Shown here in pieces: positions 19,422-30,400 of a stretch of DNA of 64,000 nt. The notes below the pieces were generated by a model. The model did not search any database, was not told the DNA's origin, and saw only the letters and a list, made by a program, of their open reading frames with translations. The DNA lies in assembly GCA_032622095.1 (NCBI GenBank), contig CP136064.1, positions 178,328,247 through 178,392,246 on the forward strand. The letters run 5' to 3'. Position 1 is the stretch's first letter. Every line of letters starts with the position of its first letter. The position numbers and the translations under genes were made by a program. The stretch comes from Siphonodentalium dalli. Lineage: Eukaryota > Mollusca > Scaphopoda > Gadilida > Siphonodentaliidae.

Positions 19422-19684
19422 TGGTTGCTAGTGGGGCCACCATTTGCTTTCTGCACAAAACGGGTGATATCTATTTGAGAAGTTTGTGGCGCCAAATTTT
19501 AAGGCCAGAATATTATGCGCACAGCATATAAGTGGAATAATTTGGGGCTCGATTTTATTGTGTATTGCGCAAACACGCTATTTGATGTTTGTAAACTATC
19601 CAATTGGGAACCAGGTGGTCGGGTGTTATGATTTTGTGATGGAAACCGAGATGGTGCATCGTTTTCGAGTATAAAAACTAACGT

Positions 19685-19779
19685 CGCCCGATATGGGACT
19701 TGAACCCATGACCCTCAGATGACTCTGAATTTAGCAGACTCTTAAAAGTCTGATGCTCTACCGACTGAGCTAACCGGGC
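19685..19779 (-). tRNA. tRNA-Lys(UUU), intron-containing
   Basis: Identical to 306-400. Confidence 0.93.
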
Positions 19780-20042
19780 TGGTTGCTAGTGGGGCCACCA
19801 TTTGCTTTCTGCACAAAACGGGTGATATCTATTTGAGAAGTTTGTGGCGCCAAATTTTAAGGCCAGAATATTATGCGCACAGCATATAAGTGGAATAATT
19901 TGGGGCTCGATTTTATTGTGTATTGCGCAAACACGCTATTTGATGTTTGTAAACTATCCAATTGGGAACCAGGTGGTCGGGTGTTATGATTTTGTGATGG
20001 AAACCGAGATGGTGCATCGTTTTCGAGTATAAAAACTAACGT

Positions 20043-20137
20043 CGCCCGATATGGGACTTGAACCCATGACCCTCAGATGACTCTGAATTTAGCAGACTCT
20101 TAAAAGTCTGATGCTCTACCGACTGAGCTAACCGGGC
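20043..20137 (-). tRNA. tRNA-Lys(UUU), intron-containing
   Basis: Identical to 306-400. Confidence 0.93.
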
Positions 20138-20400
20138 TGGTTGCTAGTGGGGCCACCATTTGCTTTCTGCACAAAACGGGTGATATCTATTTGAGAAGTT
20201 TGTGGCGCCAAATTTTAAGGCCAGAATATTATGCGCACAGCATATAAGTGGAATAATTTGGGGCTCGATTTTATTGTGTATTGCGCAAACACGCTATTTG
20301 ATGTTTGTAAACTATCCAATTGGGAACCAGGTGGTCGGGTGTTATGATTTTGTGATGGAAACCGAGATGGTGCATCGTTTTCGAGTATAAAAACTAACGT

Positions 20401-20495
20401 CGCCCGATATGGGACTTGAACCCATGACCCTCAGATGACTCTGAATTTAGCAGACTCTTAAAAGTCTGATGCTCTACCGACTGAGCTAACCGGGC
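20401..20495 (-). tRNA. tRNA-Lys(UUU), intron-containing
   Basis: Identical to 306-400. Confidence 0.93.
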
Positions 20496-20758
20496 TGGTT
20501 GCTAGTGGGGCCACCATTTGCTTTCTGCACAAAACGGGTGATATCTATTTGAGAAGTTTGTGGCGCCAAATTTTAAGGCCAGAATATTATGCGCACAGCA
20601 TATAAGTGGAATAATTTGGGGCTCGATTTTATTGTGTATTGCGCAAACACGCTATTTGATGTTTGTAAACTATCCAATTGGGAACCAGGTGGTCGGGTGT
20701 TATGATTTTGTGATGGAAACCGAGATGGTGCATCGTTTTCGAGTATAAAAACTAACGT

Positions 20759-20853
20759 CGCCCGATATGGGACTTGAACCCATGACCCTCAGATGACTCT
20801 GAATTTAGCAGACTCTTAAAAGTCTGATGCTCTACCGACTGAGCTAACCGGGC
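20759..20853 (-). tRNA. tRNA-Lys(UUU), intron-containing
   Basis: Identical to 306-400. Confidence 0.93.
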
Positions 20854-21116
20854 TGGTTGCTAGTGGGGCCACCATTTGCTTTCTGCACAAAACGGGTGAT
20901 ATCTATTTGAGAAGTTTGTGGCGCCAAATTTTAAGGCCAGAATATTATGCGCACAGCATATAAGTGGAATAATTTGGGGCTCGATTTTATTGTGTATTGC
21001 GCAAACACGCTATTTGATGTTTGTAAACTATCCAATTGGGAACCAGGTGGTCGGGTGTTATGATTTTGTGATGGAAACCGAGATGGTGCATCGTTTTCGA
21101 GTATAAAAACTAACGT

Positions 21117-21211
21117 CGCCCGATATGGGACTTGAACCCATGACCCTCAGATGACTCTGAATTTAGCAGACTCTTAAAAGTCTGAAGCTCTACCGACTGA
21201 GCTAACCGGGC
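21117..21211 (-). tRNA. tRNA-Lys(UUU), A26U variant
   Basis: One change, at 21186: A26 becomes U. The same change recurs in 23267-23361. Confidence 0.92.
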
Positions 21212-21474
21212 TGGTTGCTAGTGGGGCCACCATTTGCTTTCTGCACAAAACGGGTGATATCTATTTGAGAAGTTTGTGGCGCCAAATTTTATGGCCAGAA
21301 TATTATGCGCACAGCATATAAGTGGAATAATTTGGGGCTCGATTTTATTGTGTATTGCGCAAACACGCTATTTGATGTTTGTAAACTATCCAATTGGGAA
21401 CCAGGTGGTCGGGTGTTATGATTTTGTGATGGAAACCGAGATGGTGCATCGTTTTCGAGTATAAAAACTAACGT

Positions 21475-21569
21475 CGCCCGATATGGGACTTGAACCCATG
21501 ACCCTCAGATGACTCTGAATTTAGCAGACTCTTAAAAGTCTGATGCTCTACCGACTGAGCTAACCGGGC
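21475..21569 (-). tRNA. tRNA-Lys(UUU), intron-containing
   Basis: Identical to 306-400. Confidence 0.93.
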
Positions 21570-21834
21570 TGGTTGCTATAGTGGGGCCACCATTTGCTTT
21601 CTGCACAAAACGGGTGATATCTATTTGAGAAGTTTGTGGCGCCAAATTTTAAGGCCAGAATATAATACGCACATCATATAAGTGGAATAATTTGGGGCTC
21701 GATTTTATTGTGTATTGCGCAAACACGCTATTTGATGTTTGTAAACTATCCAATTGGGAACCAGGTGGTCGGGTGTTATGATTTTGTGATGGAAACCGAG
21801 ATGGTGCATCGTTTTCGAGTATAAAAACTAACGT

Positions 21835-21929
21835 CGCCCGATATGGGACTTGAACCCATGACCCTCAGATGACTCTGAATTTAGCAGACTCTTAAAAGTC
21901 TGATGCTCTACCGACTGAGCTAACCGGGC
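21835..21929 (-). tRNA. tRNA-Lys(UUU), intron-containing
   Basis: Identical to 306-400; belongs to the 360-bp unit. Confidence 0.93.
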
Positions 21930-22192
21930 TGGTTGCTAGTGGGGCCACCATTTGCTTTCTGCACAAAACGGGTGATATCTATTTGAGAAGTTTGTGGCGC
22001 CAAATTTTAAGGCCAGAATATTATGCGCACAGCATATAAGTGGAATAATTTGGGGCTCGATTTTATTGTGTATTGCGCAAACACGCTATTTGATGTTTGT
22101 AAACTATCCAATTGGGAACCAGGTGGTCGGGTGTTATGATTTTGTGATGGAAACCGAGATGGTGCATCGTTTTCGAGTATAAAAACTAACGT

Positions 22193-22287
22193 CGCCCGAT
22201 ATGGGACTTGAACCCATGACCCTCAGATGACTCTGAATTTAGCAGACTCTTAAAAGTCTGATGCTCTACCGACTGAGCTAACCGGGC
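22193..22287 (-). tRNA. tRNA-Lys(UUU), intron-containing
   Basis: Identical to 306-400. Confidence 0.93.
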
Positions 22288-22550
22288 TGGTTGCTAGTGG
22301 GGCCACCATTTGCTTTCTGCACAAAACGGGTGATATCTATTTGAGAAGTTTGTGGCGCCAAATTTTAAGGCCAGAATATTATGCGCACAGCATATAAGTG
22401 GAATAATTTGGGGCTCGATTTTATTGTGTATTGCGCAAACACGCTATTTGATGTTTGTAAACTATCCAATTGGGAACCAGGTGGTCGGGTGTTATGATTT
22501 TGTGATGGAAACCGAGATGGTGCATCGTTTTCGAGTATAAAAACTAACGT

Positions 22551-22645
22551 CGCCCGATATGGGACTTGAACCCATGACCCTCAGATGACTCTGAATTTAG
22601 CAGACTCTTAAAAGTCTGATGCTCTACCGACTGAGCTAACCGGGC
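22551..22645 (-). tRNA. tRNA-Lys(UUU), intron-containing
   Basis: Identical to 306-400. Confidence 0.93.
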
Positions 22646-22908
22646 TGGTTGCTAGTGGGGCCACCATTTGCTTTCTGCACAAAACGGGTGATATCTATTT
22701 GAGAAGTTTGTGGCGCCAAATTTTAAGGCCAGAATATTATGCGCACAGCATATAAGTGGAATAATTTGGGGCTCGATTTTATTGTGTATTGCGCAAACAC
22801 GCTATTTGATGTTTGTAAACTATCCAATTGGGAACCAGGTGGTCGGGTGTTATGATTTTGTGATGGAAACCGAGATGGTGCATCGTTTTCGAGTATAAAA
22901 ACTAACGT

Positions 22909-23003
22909 CGCCCGATATGGGACTTGAACCCATGACCCTCAGATGACTCTGAATTTAGCAGACTCTTAAAAGTCTGATGCTCTACCGACTGAGCTAACCG
23001 GGC
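22909..23003 (-). tRNA. tRNA-Lys(UUU), intron-containing
   Basis: Identical to 306-400. Confidence 0.93.
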
Positions 23004-23266
23004 TGGTTGCTAGTGGGGCCACCATTTGCTTTCTGCACAAAACGGGTGATATCTATTTGAGAAGTTTGTGGCGCCAAATTTTAAGGCCAGAATATTATGC
23101 GCACAGCATATAAGTGGAATAATTTGGGGCTCGATTTTATTGTGTATTGCGCAAACACGCTATTTGATGTTTGTAAACTATCCAATTGGGAACCAGGTGG
23201 TCGGGTGTTATGATTTTGTGATGGAAACCGAGATGGTGCATCGTTTTCGAGTATAAAAACTAACGT

Positions 23267-23361
23267 CGCCCGATATGGGACTTGAACCCATGACCCTCAG
23301 ATGACTCTGAATTTAGCAGACTCTTAAAAGTCTGAAGCTCTACCGACTGAGCTAACCGGGC
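23267..23361 (-). tRNA. tRNA-Lys(UUU), A26U variant
   Basis: One change, at 23336: A26 becomes U, as in 21117-21211, six units away; a trace of unit exchange. Confidence 0.92.
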
Positions 23362-23624
23362 TGGTTGCTAGTGGGGCCACCATTTGCTTTCTGCACAAAA
23401 CGGGTGATATCTATTTGAGAAGTTTGTGGCGCCAAATTTTAAGGCCAGAATATTATGCGCACAGCATATAAGTGGAATAATTTGGGGCTCGATTTTATTG
23501 TGTATTGCGCAAACACGCTATTTGATGTTTGTAAACTATCCAATTGGGAACCAGGTGGTCGGGTGTTATGATTTTGTGATGGAAACCGAGATGGTGCATC
23601 GTTTTCGAGTATAAAAACTAACGT

Positions 23625-23699
23625 CGCCCGATATGGGACTTGAACCCATGACCCTCAGATGACTCTGAATTTAGCAGACTCTTAAAAGTCTGATGCTCT
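23625..23699 (-). pseudogene. tRNA-Lys split by LINE C (3' 75 nt)
   Basis: Cut after 'gatgctct', exactly as in 3528-3602. No matching 5' fragment is found on the far side of LINE C. Confidence 0.92.
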
Positions 23700-24312
23700 T
23701 TTTTTTATCTTTTATTTATAAAAATCATAATGTAATATGACATATACAAAATATTATAACATTGCACAAACATATAAAAATAATGATAATAATAACAGTA
23801 TTCACTACAATAAATGGAATTTGTCATCACTTGTTGTTATATAACATGTGTTCTTACAATACAAAATTGTATGCTGTATTTATGTAGCGAACTCTATTCT
23901 TATTCCTAAAAGGAAGTTGAACTGGATTTTTAGCATTATAAACTGGATCTCCTGTTATTCAATTGGTAAATAGCTGATATGATTCAAATTTATTTGTGAT
24001 AATATTCAACTCGATTGTACTATGACGTACAGTTTTGTCGGCAAATTGTCGTACAGTAATCGATAGCGTGGAAGTGATGATAGAGTTACTTCCCTTCCGT
24101 TGCACATGGAATTTTGAAAAAGAAAAGTTTTTTCTGCTGGAGATTATTGTAAAATTCCAAATAACCATGGGTCTATATGCTCTTTAATCTAATTCGAAAG
24201 GTATGTAAGAGTGTTGTCTCGGCGAGGATAGGGTTCCATAGTGTTCAGGGCGGTTATGAAAGGCGTCAACGTTTGAGCAAAATGTACGTGTCCATTTTTC
24301 GTGTAATCCCAG

Positions 24313-25570
24313 TTCAGCCACAGGTTTTGGTAGTTTTATAAAAAAAAAAAGGACTATATGTAAGAATAAAGTCCAGGTATATAAGTAATTATGTAGCAGA
24401 AATCACGAAATTTTAAAACATGTTTTTTATTTACCCACACTTCCGAAATGTCTGTACTATACACGCTTATATATACTTAATGACATCAAGATATATAATA
24501 CTACCTTCTTTTGCCACAATTCGTACCTTGAAATGTTTATTTTGAAGTAATAAATTTGTTAAAATATTACGTCTGTTTCAGGTAGCACCATTACTTTAGT
24601 TGTACTCGATTACAGAACTAGCTACTCCCGGTTGTGTTCGATTGCCGAGCCCGTGATGTTCCAGCTGCCCAGACTAAGCCGGCACTCTTTGTCAATAGCA
24701 AGAACTTGAAATGTTATATTGTCTATTAAAAGTTTTAAAAATATTTTGATGTAAAAAATGATAAAAATAAAGTTGCCATATTTATGTGGGTTTTATGTTG
24801 TATATATATCAATTCTCCTTTCTATATTTCTTTGTTACCAATAGTGTTTAATTGAATGGGTCACGGTGCGACTAAATATAGAAGTTACAAGGAAAACCAG
24901 TTCTATTTATATTCACTAGGCTTGATACATGAATGGAGTTTGAGCACATTTGAATGATTTTGAGTGATAGAATACCCCGTGCGTTAATTTCCCCTTGACC
25001 CGATTCCACGTTGCATGGTCGAATCACGAATGTCGATAAAAGTTGAAACATAAGACTTACAAATTATCTGTTTAGTTTTTTTCATTTGTGATTGGCATAA
25101 CTTACCACAAACCAAAATTCATCATTATTGGAATTATATTAACGACAATAAACGAAATTGAAACTCCCAACTACACATTTTACTGGACTCGACCTCGGAC
25201 TCGGACTACAACTATTAGTGTGTCCCAATTGAACCGGAACTAAGTTCTGGTGTCACGCGGGTGCTCAACCGACAGAAACATTCCCGTAAACGGTTGCAAA
25301 AAACCTTTGTTTCTTTCTAATAGTTGGAAGAATCTATAGTAAGACGAACACTGTAAGTAAAGCTAGTGTTAATTATATGTGTATGAACGCGCGACGGTTA
25401 ATTAACGTCGATAGGGTAAATAGTATTACAACGAAAGAAATTCCAATTTCCTCACTGGATATTTAATCTACTTCCGGTTTTCTAGTTAGACACCTGGTCA
25501 TTTATTTACTAGAATGGTCATCTCATTCTCATGAAAAAGGTCTATAAAACTACCAAAACCTGTGGTTCAG
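24313..25570. mobile_element. MITE-like DNA element inside the LINE C 3' UTR
   Basis: Perfect 23-bp terminal inverted repeats beginning CCACAGGTTTTGGTAG at 24318-24340 and 25543-25565. They are flanked by direct TTCAG words (24313-24317, 25566-25570) that look like a 5-bp target duplication. The 1248-bp body has no convincing ORF, so the element is non-autonomous. Removing it brings the LINE C 3' UTR to about 2.5 kb, matching LINE A. The superfamily is not assignable from these ends. Confidence 0.75.
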
Positions 25571-25667
25571 CGTGACAACAATCGTGACCTCATATCTATA
25601 TTGAGATTGAAAATTACCAATCTAACGTTATCCATCAAATATATTAACTGGTTCCCCCAGTTGTATG

Positions 25668-25985
25668 TTCAGCTATCATCAGCCATTGACTCGGCACCCT
25701 AGATCATGCCACGAATCCCCACTCTGGCTACTGCATAGTGGAGATTCGTGGCATGATCCATCGGCACCCCAGGCCTCTGTCAGTGTCAAATCTGATTACG
25801 ACAATGGCGACTCCAGTAGTATTTTCAGCAATCATCAGCCATTGACTAGGCACTCTAGATCATGCCATGAACCTCCACTCTGGCTAACGCCCGTGTATAG
25901 TAGAGATTCATGGCATGATCCATCGGCACCCCAGACCTCTGTCAGTGTAAATTCTGTTTACGACAATGGTGATTCCTCCTCTTAA
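25668..25985 (-). repeat. Tandem hairpin pair in the LINE C 3' UTR
   Basis: Two direct copies (25668-25823 and 25824 to about 25980, period 156). Each holds a long hairpin with 22-bp arms: 25702-25723 with 25737-25758, and 25858-25879 with 25899-25920. The copies differ at five arm positions. One pair is a compensatory C-G to T-A change and the other three all keep pairing if the RNA is read from the minus strand, as G·U wobble. The structure, not the exact sequence, has therefore been kept on the LINE's coding strand. The role is unknown; an RT- or ORF1-binding element is one possibility. Confidence 0.75.
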
Positions 25986-27029
25986 AATTCTGTTCTGAAA
26001 ATAATCGTTTCGTGTAAATGTGCAATTTATAATTTAATAATACAGTTATGTACACATAATTTTTCAACATTATTGTGGGCACATGATGATGCCGCACATC
26101 CGAGCAGCTTCACCATAATATTTATTTCTTTTTTTCCTTTAAAATGATCATTCACTAATTTGTTATGCCTTAATATGAGAAGCGTAGCATATCGCTTAAC
26201 ATTAAATGTTGTTCCTGAATAACTTTCTTCCCGTGGCAAATTTTCGACTCGTAAATAAACCATTTATTGATTCTGAACTCCTTGTGACCTACTTGCGATT
26301 ACCAGTTTGTCACGTGATCTTCGAAATTAATCTAATTTGAAATATACATATTCTTTCAGATACCCATTGGAAGTTAACAGAAATTGGTACGGTTATGGCT
26401 CCCTGCTAACATGGGTGCAGATAATCGGATGAGAATAAGGTAATTATTACTAGTTAGAAGCATGTCTAGTAAATTATAAGATATTTCAGCTATGAAACAA
26501 ACTCTAATAGAGCACTACTAGTACTGGTGGCCACATGAAATCAGTCAAAATGACAGGCTATATTTTCTGAATGGTTACTTAATTAATCACAAAGGGTGAC
26601 TGTTAGTGTTTCCTGTAGCATGGCATACGCTCCACAATAAACATCAACCCTTTATAATAAGGCCAGGAGTGGTATGAATAATGGGGTGGGTGATGTGGTT
26701 CGGGGGGGGTGTAATTGGGATGCATTGAAATATAAAAACAATTTAAAAAACTGGAAAGTTTGGTCATGATAATCCTTTTACACTCTTTCTCTTTGATAGC
26801 TCGCTAGCATTGTAATAACATTTCTGCCGGGATGTTTACGAGACCGGGCGAGGGGGGGGGGTGCCAAAAATTAGAATTTTTCCTTTATATATATATAATT
26901 TTTCTCATTTTAGTTCTTTTCTACTTTGTAAATTATTCGTGATCCACTTTTTTTTGTTTTTTGGAGGATTTGGGTGGAGTATACAAAAAAAAAAAAAAAA
27001 AAAAAAAAAAAATTAAAATTTTTTTCAAT

Positions 27030-27070
<41 letters not shown>

Positions 27071-27446
27071 TAAACTTTTGACTTTTATTGATTGCTGCTT
27101 AATGCCATCTCAGTTATTACATTGTTGATATGAATTTTTAACCAATTTTCTTATTTATATGTTTTGTTATTCTATTTCAGCACAGATATGCATGGGCATC
27201 TCTACCAGAATCCAGAACTGAAAAAAGAATGGATACTGCTGGATGAAGTTGTTTTGTATGACAGATCTTGCTAATTACATTTGACATTGGTTGCTCAACA
27301 TTAAAAGGAAACAGCTTCATATACATTGGATTGCCGTTGGAAAATCATATGCATGTCAGGTCATGCATGCAAGCTAATTCTTTCTACGGTTTCTTAACTT
27401 TAAAGGAGGATATCTTTATATGGATCAGAAGTTGTGTCTTCTGTTT
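25986..27446 (-). other. LINE C 3' UTR, proximal part
   Basis: No credible gene on either strand between the hairpin pair and the ORF2 stop. It contains G-runs near 26702 and 26850 and the homopolymer pair. The distal part (23700-24312) is also non-coding and ends with the LINE A-like terminus. Confidence 0.65.
26975..27064. repeat. Poly(A) / poly(T) inverted homopolymers
   Basis: About 27 A, a short AT-rich spacer, then about 29 T, inside the LINE C 3' UTR. Such tracts are slippage-prone, and the exact length in the assembly should not be trusted. Confidence 0.8.
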
Positions 27447-30400
27447 TCAAATTGAAAAGTGGATCTGTTCGGCGATATAATATATTAGTGTGTTATTATT
27501 CAGGATAAATTTATCGAATAATTCAGACTTGTTTTTCCTATCGTAATAAATCCTCAGCATTGTTATGTGATTTTTCAAAACTGGCTGTAGTAATTTATTT
27601 GCTGGTAATCTTTTGTTATCATACAAGTAGAAATTCCTTGACCGATATACAGCTATTCTGTATGCACTCAATAACAGGTTGATAAACATAATATTTATAT
27701 TTTTTCCTTTTCTACCTGAGCCGAAGATCAACATTTTGCTAAATTCATCTTCGGTGACAATTTTGTCTTTTGCAAAGAGGTGATCTATATATAGTCTACA
27801 TTTATCTTTAATCTCCTGTAAATATTTACATCCAAAAAATATATGCTTTATATCCTCAACGTCAATGTGACATAAAGGACATGTATCAGTGTCTGATTGC
27901 TTGACTATAAATTGTCTGCGCCGAGTAAATAACATGTTATGATATATTTTCAGATCCAGTTCAATCATCTCTGTTGACTTTACACATAAATGGACTAAAG
28001 TCCAATTCAATTTGAAATCGGGACCATATTGCTTCTGCCAATAGGACACACTTGTTGGCATTTCAAATACCTTTGCTATTATTTGTAAATATGCAATCTT
28101 AGTGGTAAGATGAGAAGTAGATGTTAGTTCTCCATTGTTAACGAATGGAATGGCATTTTCCCCACAGGTTTTTCCATTTATATCACTGTAGGAATTTGCC
28201 ATTTCATTTCCATTAACAAGTTCTTTCCATTCACAAGGCAGTGCATTCAAAATAGACGTGTAGTTATTCGATACAGTTACACAGTTACACATTGAATCAC
28301 CGCATACCATTTCATGTATGGCCATTTCTGGCAAAAATCCAGGAATGACCTCATATGTCAGGTGTTTAATTCTTACTAGCCCAGCCATAACAAAGGAGTC
28401 AAAATAGAACATTTTCCCCTCTGATGTTATTAGCCCATTGTCAAATAAGGGTTGGTCTAGTACATTTAACGTGGAATTAATGAGATGACGCGAATCGTCA
28501 GTTATGATTTTCCAAGCTCTTAAGACATCAGCATAGAACTGAGGTAATTTGACTGCATACCTCTCATATATATTAATGAAGAGTGTGTCTTTTCCTAATC
28601 TTAAGTTACGGTACTTATCAAAATAGAAAAGCATAAAATATTTCCAAGGGAATTGACTGACTTCCATTTTTTTTATCCATTTGCATCTCAAGGCTAATTT
28701 TTTCTTTTCAACATCGGGTAGCTTTAATCCGCCCACATTAAGGTCACCAATCAAGGTTGTGTACTTAATTTTATGGATCGTATTATCCCAAAGAAAGCTC
28801 AACACTATTGCTTTTAGCTTCTTCTCGTACATTTCTGGCAATTCTGTTACATTTAAAGTGTACCACAATGTTGAAAGATAAAGTGATTGAAGAACAGTAA
28901 TTTTACCTTTAATAGTTAACTTTCTTTGCTTCCATAAATGCAAAATATTAGAAATTTTCTGTAACTTTTTGGACCAATTTACATCAATTGCTTCTTTCTC
29001 ATTATTGCCGAGATAAATTCCTAAGATTTCAACTGGACCTTGAACAATTTGTAAAGGCAAATCTCTGGGCAAAATTACATTGCCAATAGGCATTATCTCT
29101 GATTTATCATAATTAATTTGACTTCCTGATCCTTTTGCAAATGTTTCGAAACATTGTAAAACTAATTTGACTGAATTCTCATCAGCAACGACTAATTTGT
29201 TATCATCAGCATGTTGGAAGAGCTTTGCTGGCATATTACATCCTGGAATGGGAATACCCCGTATGTTATGATTATTATTTATCAATTGTGCAATAGGTTC
29301 TGAACACAGTATATACAAGAGTGGTGACAAAGGGCATCCCTGTCTAACTGAAGATTCAATTTTGATCCATGAAGATAAATGACCATTCATTTTTATACTG
29401 CTTTTCGAATTTTGATACAAAATTTTAACCCAACGGACAAAATTTTCACCAAAGCCTACTTCCTCTAGAACTTTGAAAAGGTAACCGTGGTCAATTTTGT
29501 CGAAAGCTTTATACAAATCTATCTTCAAAAGGACTGCATCCAGATTGCTGTCGTTAATATACCGAATCATGTCTTTTAGACTTAGAACGGTTTCACTCAA
29601 GTCTCTACCTGGTACTGAGCAAGTTTGAAAATCGGATACTAATGTTGCAATAATCGTCTTCATCCTATTGGCTAGAATTTTGGCAATTAATTTTCTATCA
29701 ACACCTAATAAGGAAATTGGTCTCCAGTTAGAGAGGTCTCTCTTGTCACCTTTTTTCTTATAAATCAAAGTGATAAGGCCTTTTTCCATTGAAGGAGATA
29801 GTCTGCCATTACAACTAATTTCTGTGATCAGCTTTACAAACAGCGGTTCAAAAATGGTATAAAACCTCTTTAAAAATGTTGCTGTTAATCCATCTAAACC
29901 TGGGGATTTCCCATCTGACATTGAAAATAAGGCCTCATAAATTTCACTACTTTCAAAATCAGTGTCAATTATATCTGAATTTTCTTTGTTCAGTTTTTTC
30001 TCAATCACTTCAAGTAAAATATTTTGTTTTTCCTCTATGATAATTGGTGTTGAATATAGATTTCCATAGAAGTGTTCGGCTATTTTCAACATATCAAATG
30101 GATTGGTGACAATTGAACCATTCCTATCTACAACTGCTGGAAATGTGTTGAAATCTTGTCTGTATTTTTCCAAAGACAAAAAATATTTTGTACAACGGTC
30201 ATCTTCAAATGCATGATTACACTTACTTCTTATGATAGCTCCCTGGCATTTGAGTATTTCATGTTCTTCGATATCGGATTTTAGAAGGGAAATTTTGGAA
30301 ATGTCTGTAAATTGAGAGGGTCTGCTTAATTCAATCGAAAGTTTTCTTTGTAGCTCATATTCATTTGACTTGCGCTCTCTAGATAATTTTTGAGCATAAA

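Larger units (their letters stand above)
15818..23699 (-). repeat. tRNA-Lys tandem array, block 2
   Basis: 22 units of the left type, 21 with complete tRNA genes, between LINE B and LINE C. All are 358 bp except the one after 21569, which is 360 bp with a 'ta' insertion in 'ctatagtgg' and three spacer changes near 21660-21680. Near-identity across 7.9 kb again indicates recent amplification. Confidence 0.97.

Noticed and set aside
25665-25985. 106-codon plus-strand frame with internal repeat
   Set aside because: It is the translation of the duplicated hairpin region. The change pattern fits minus-strand RNA pairing rather than protein coding.
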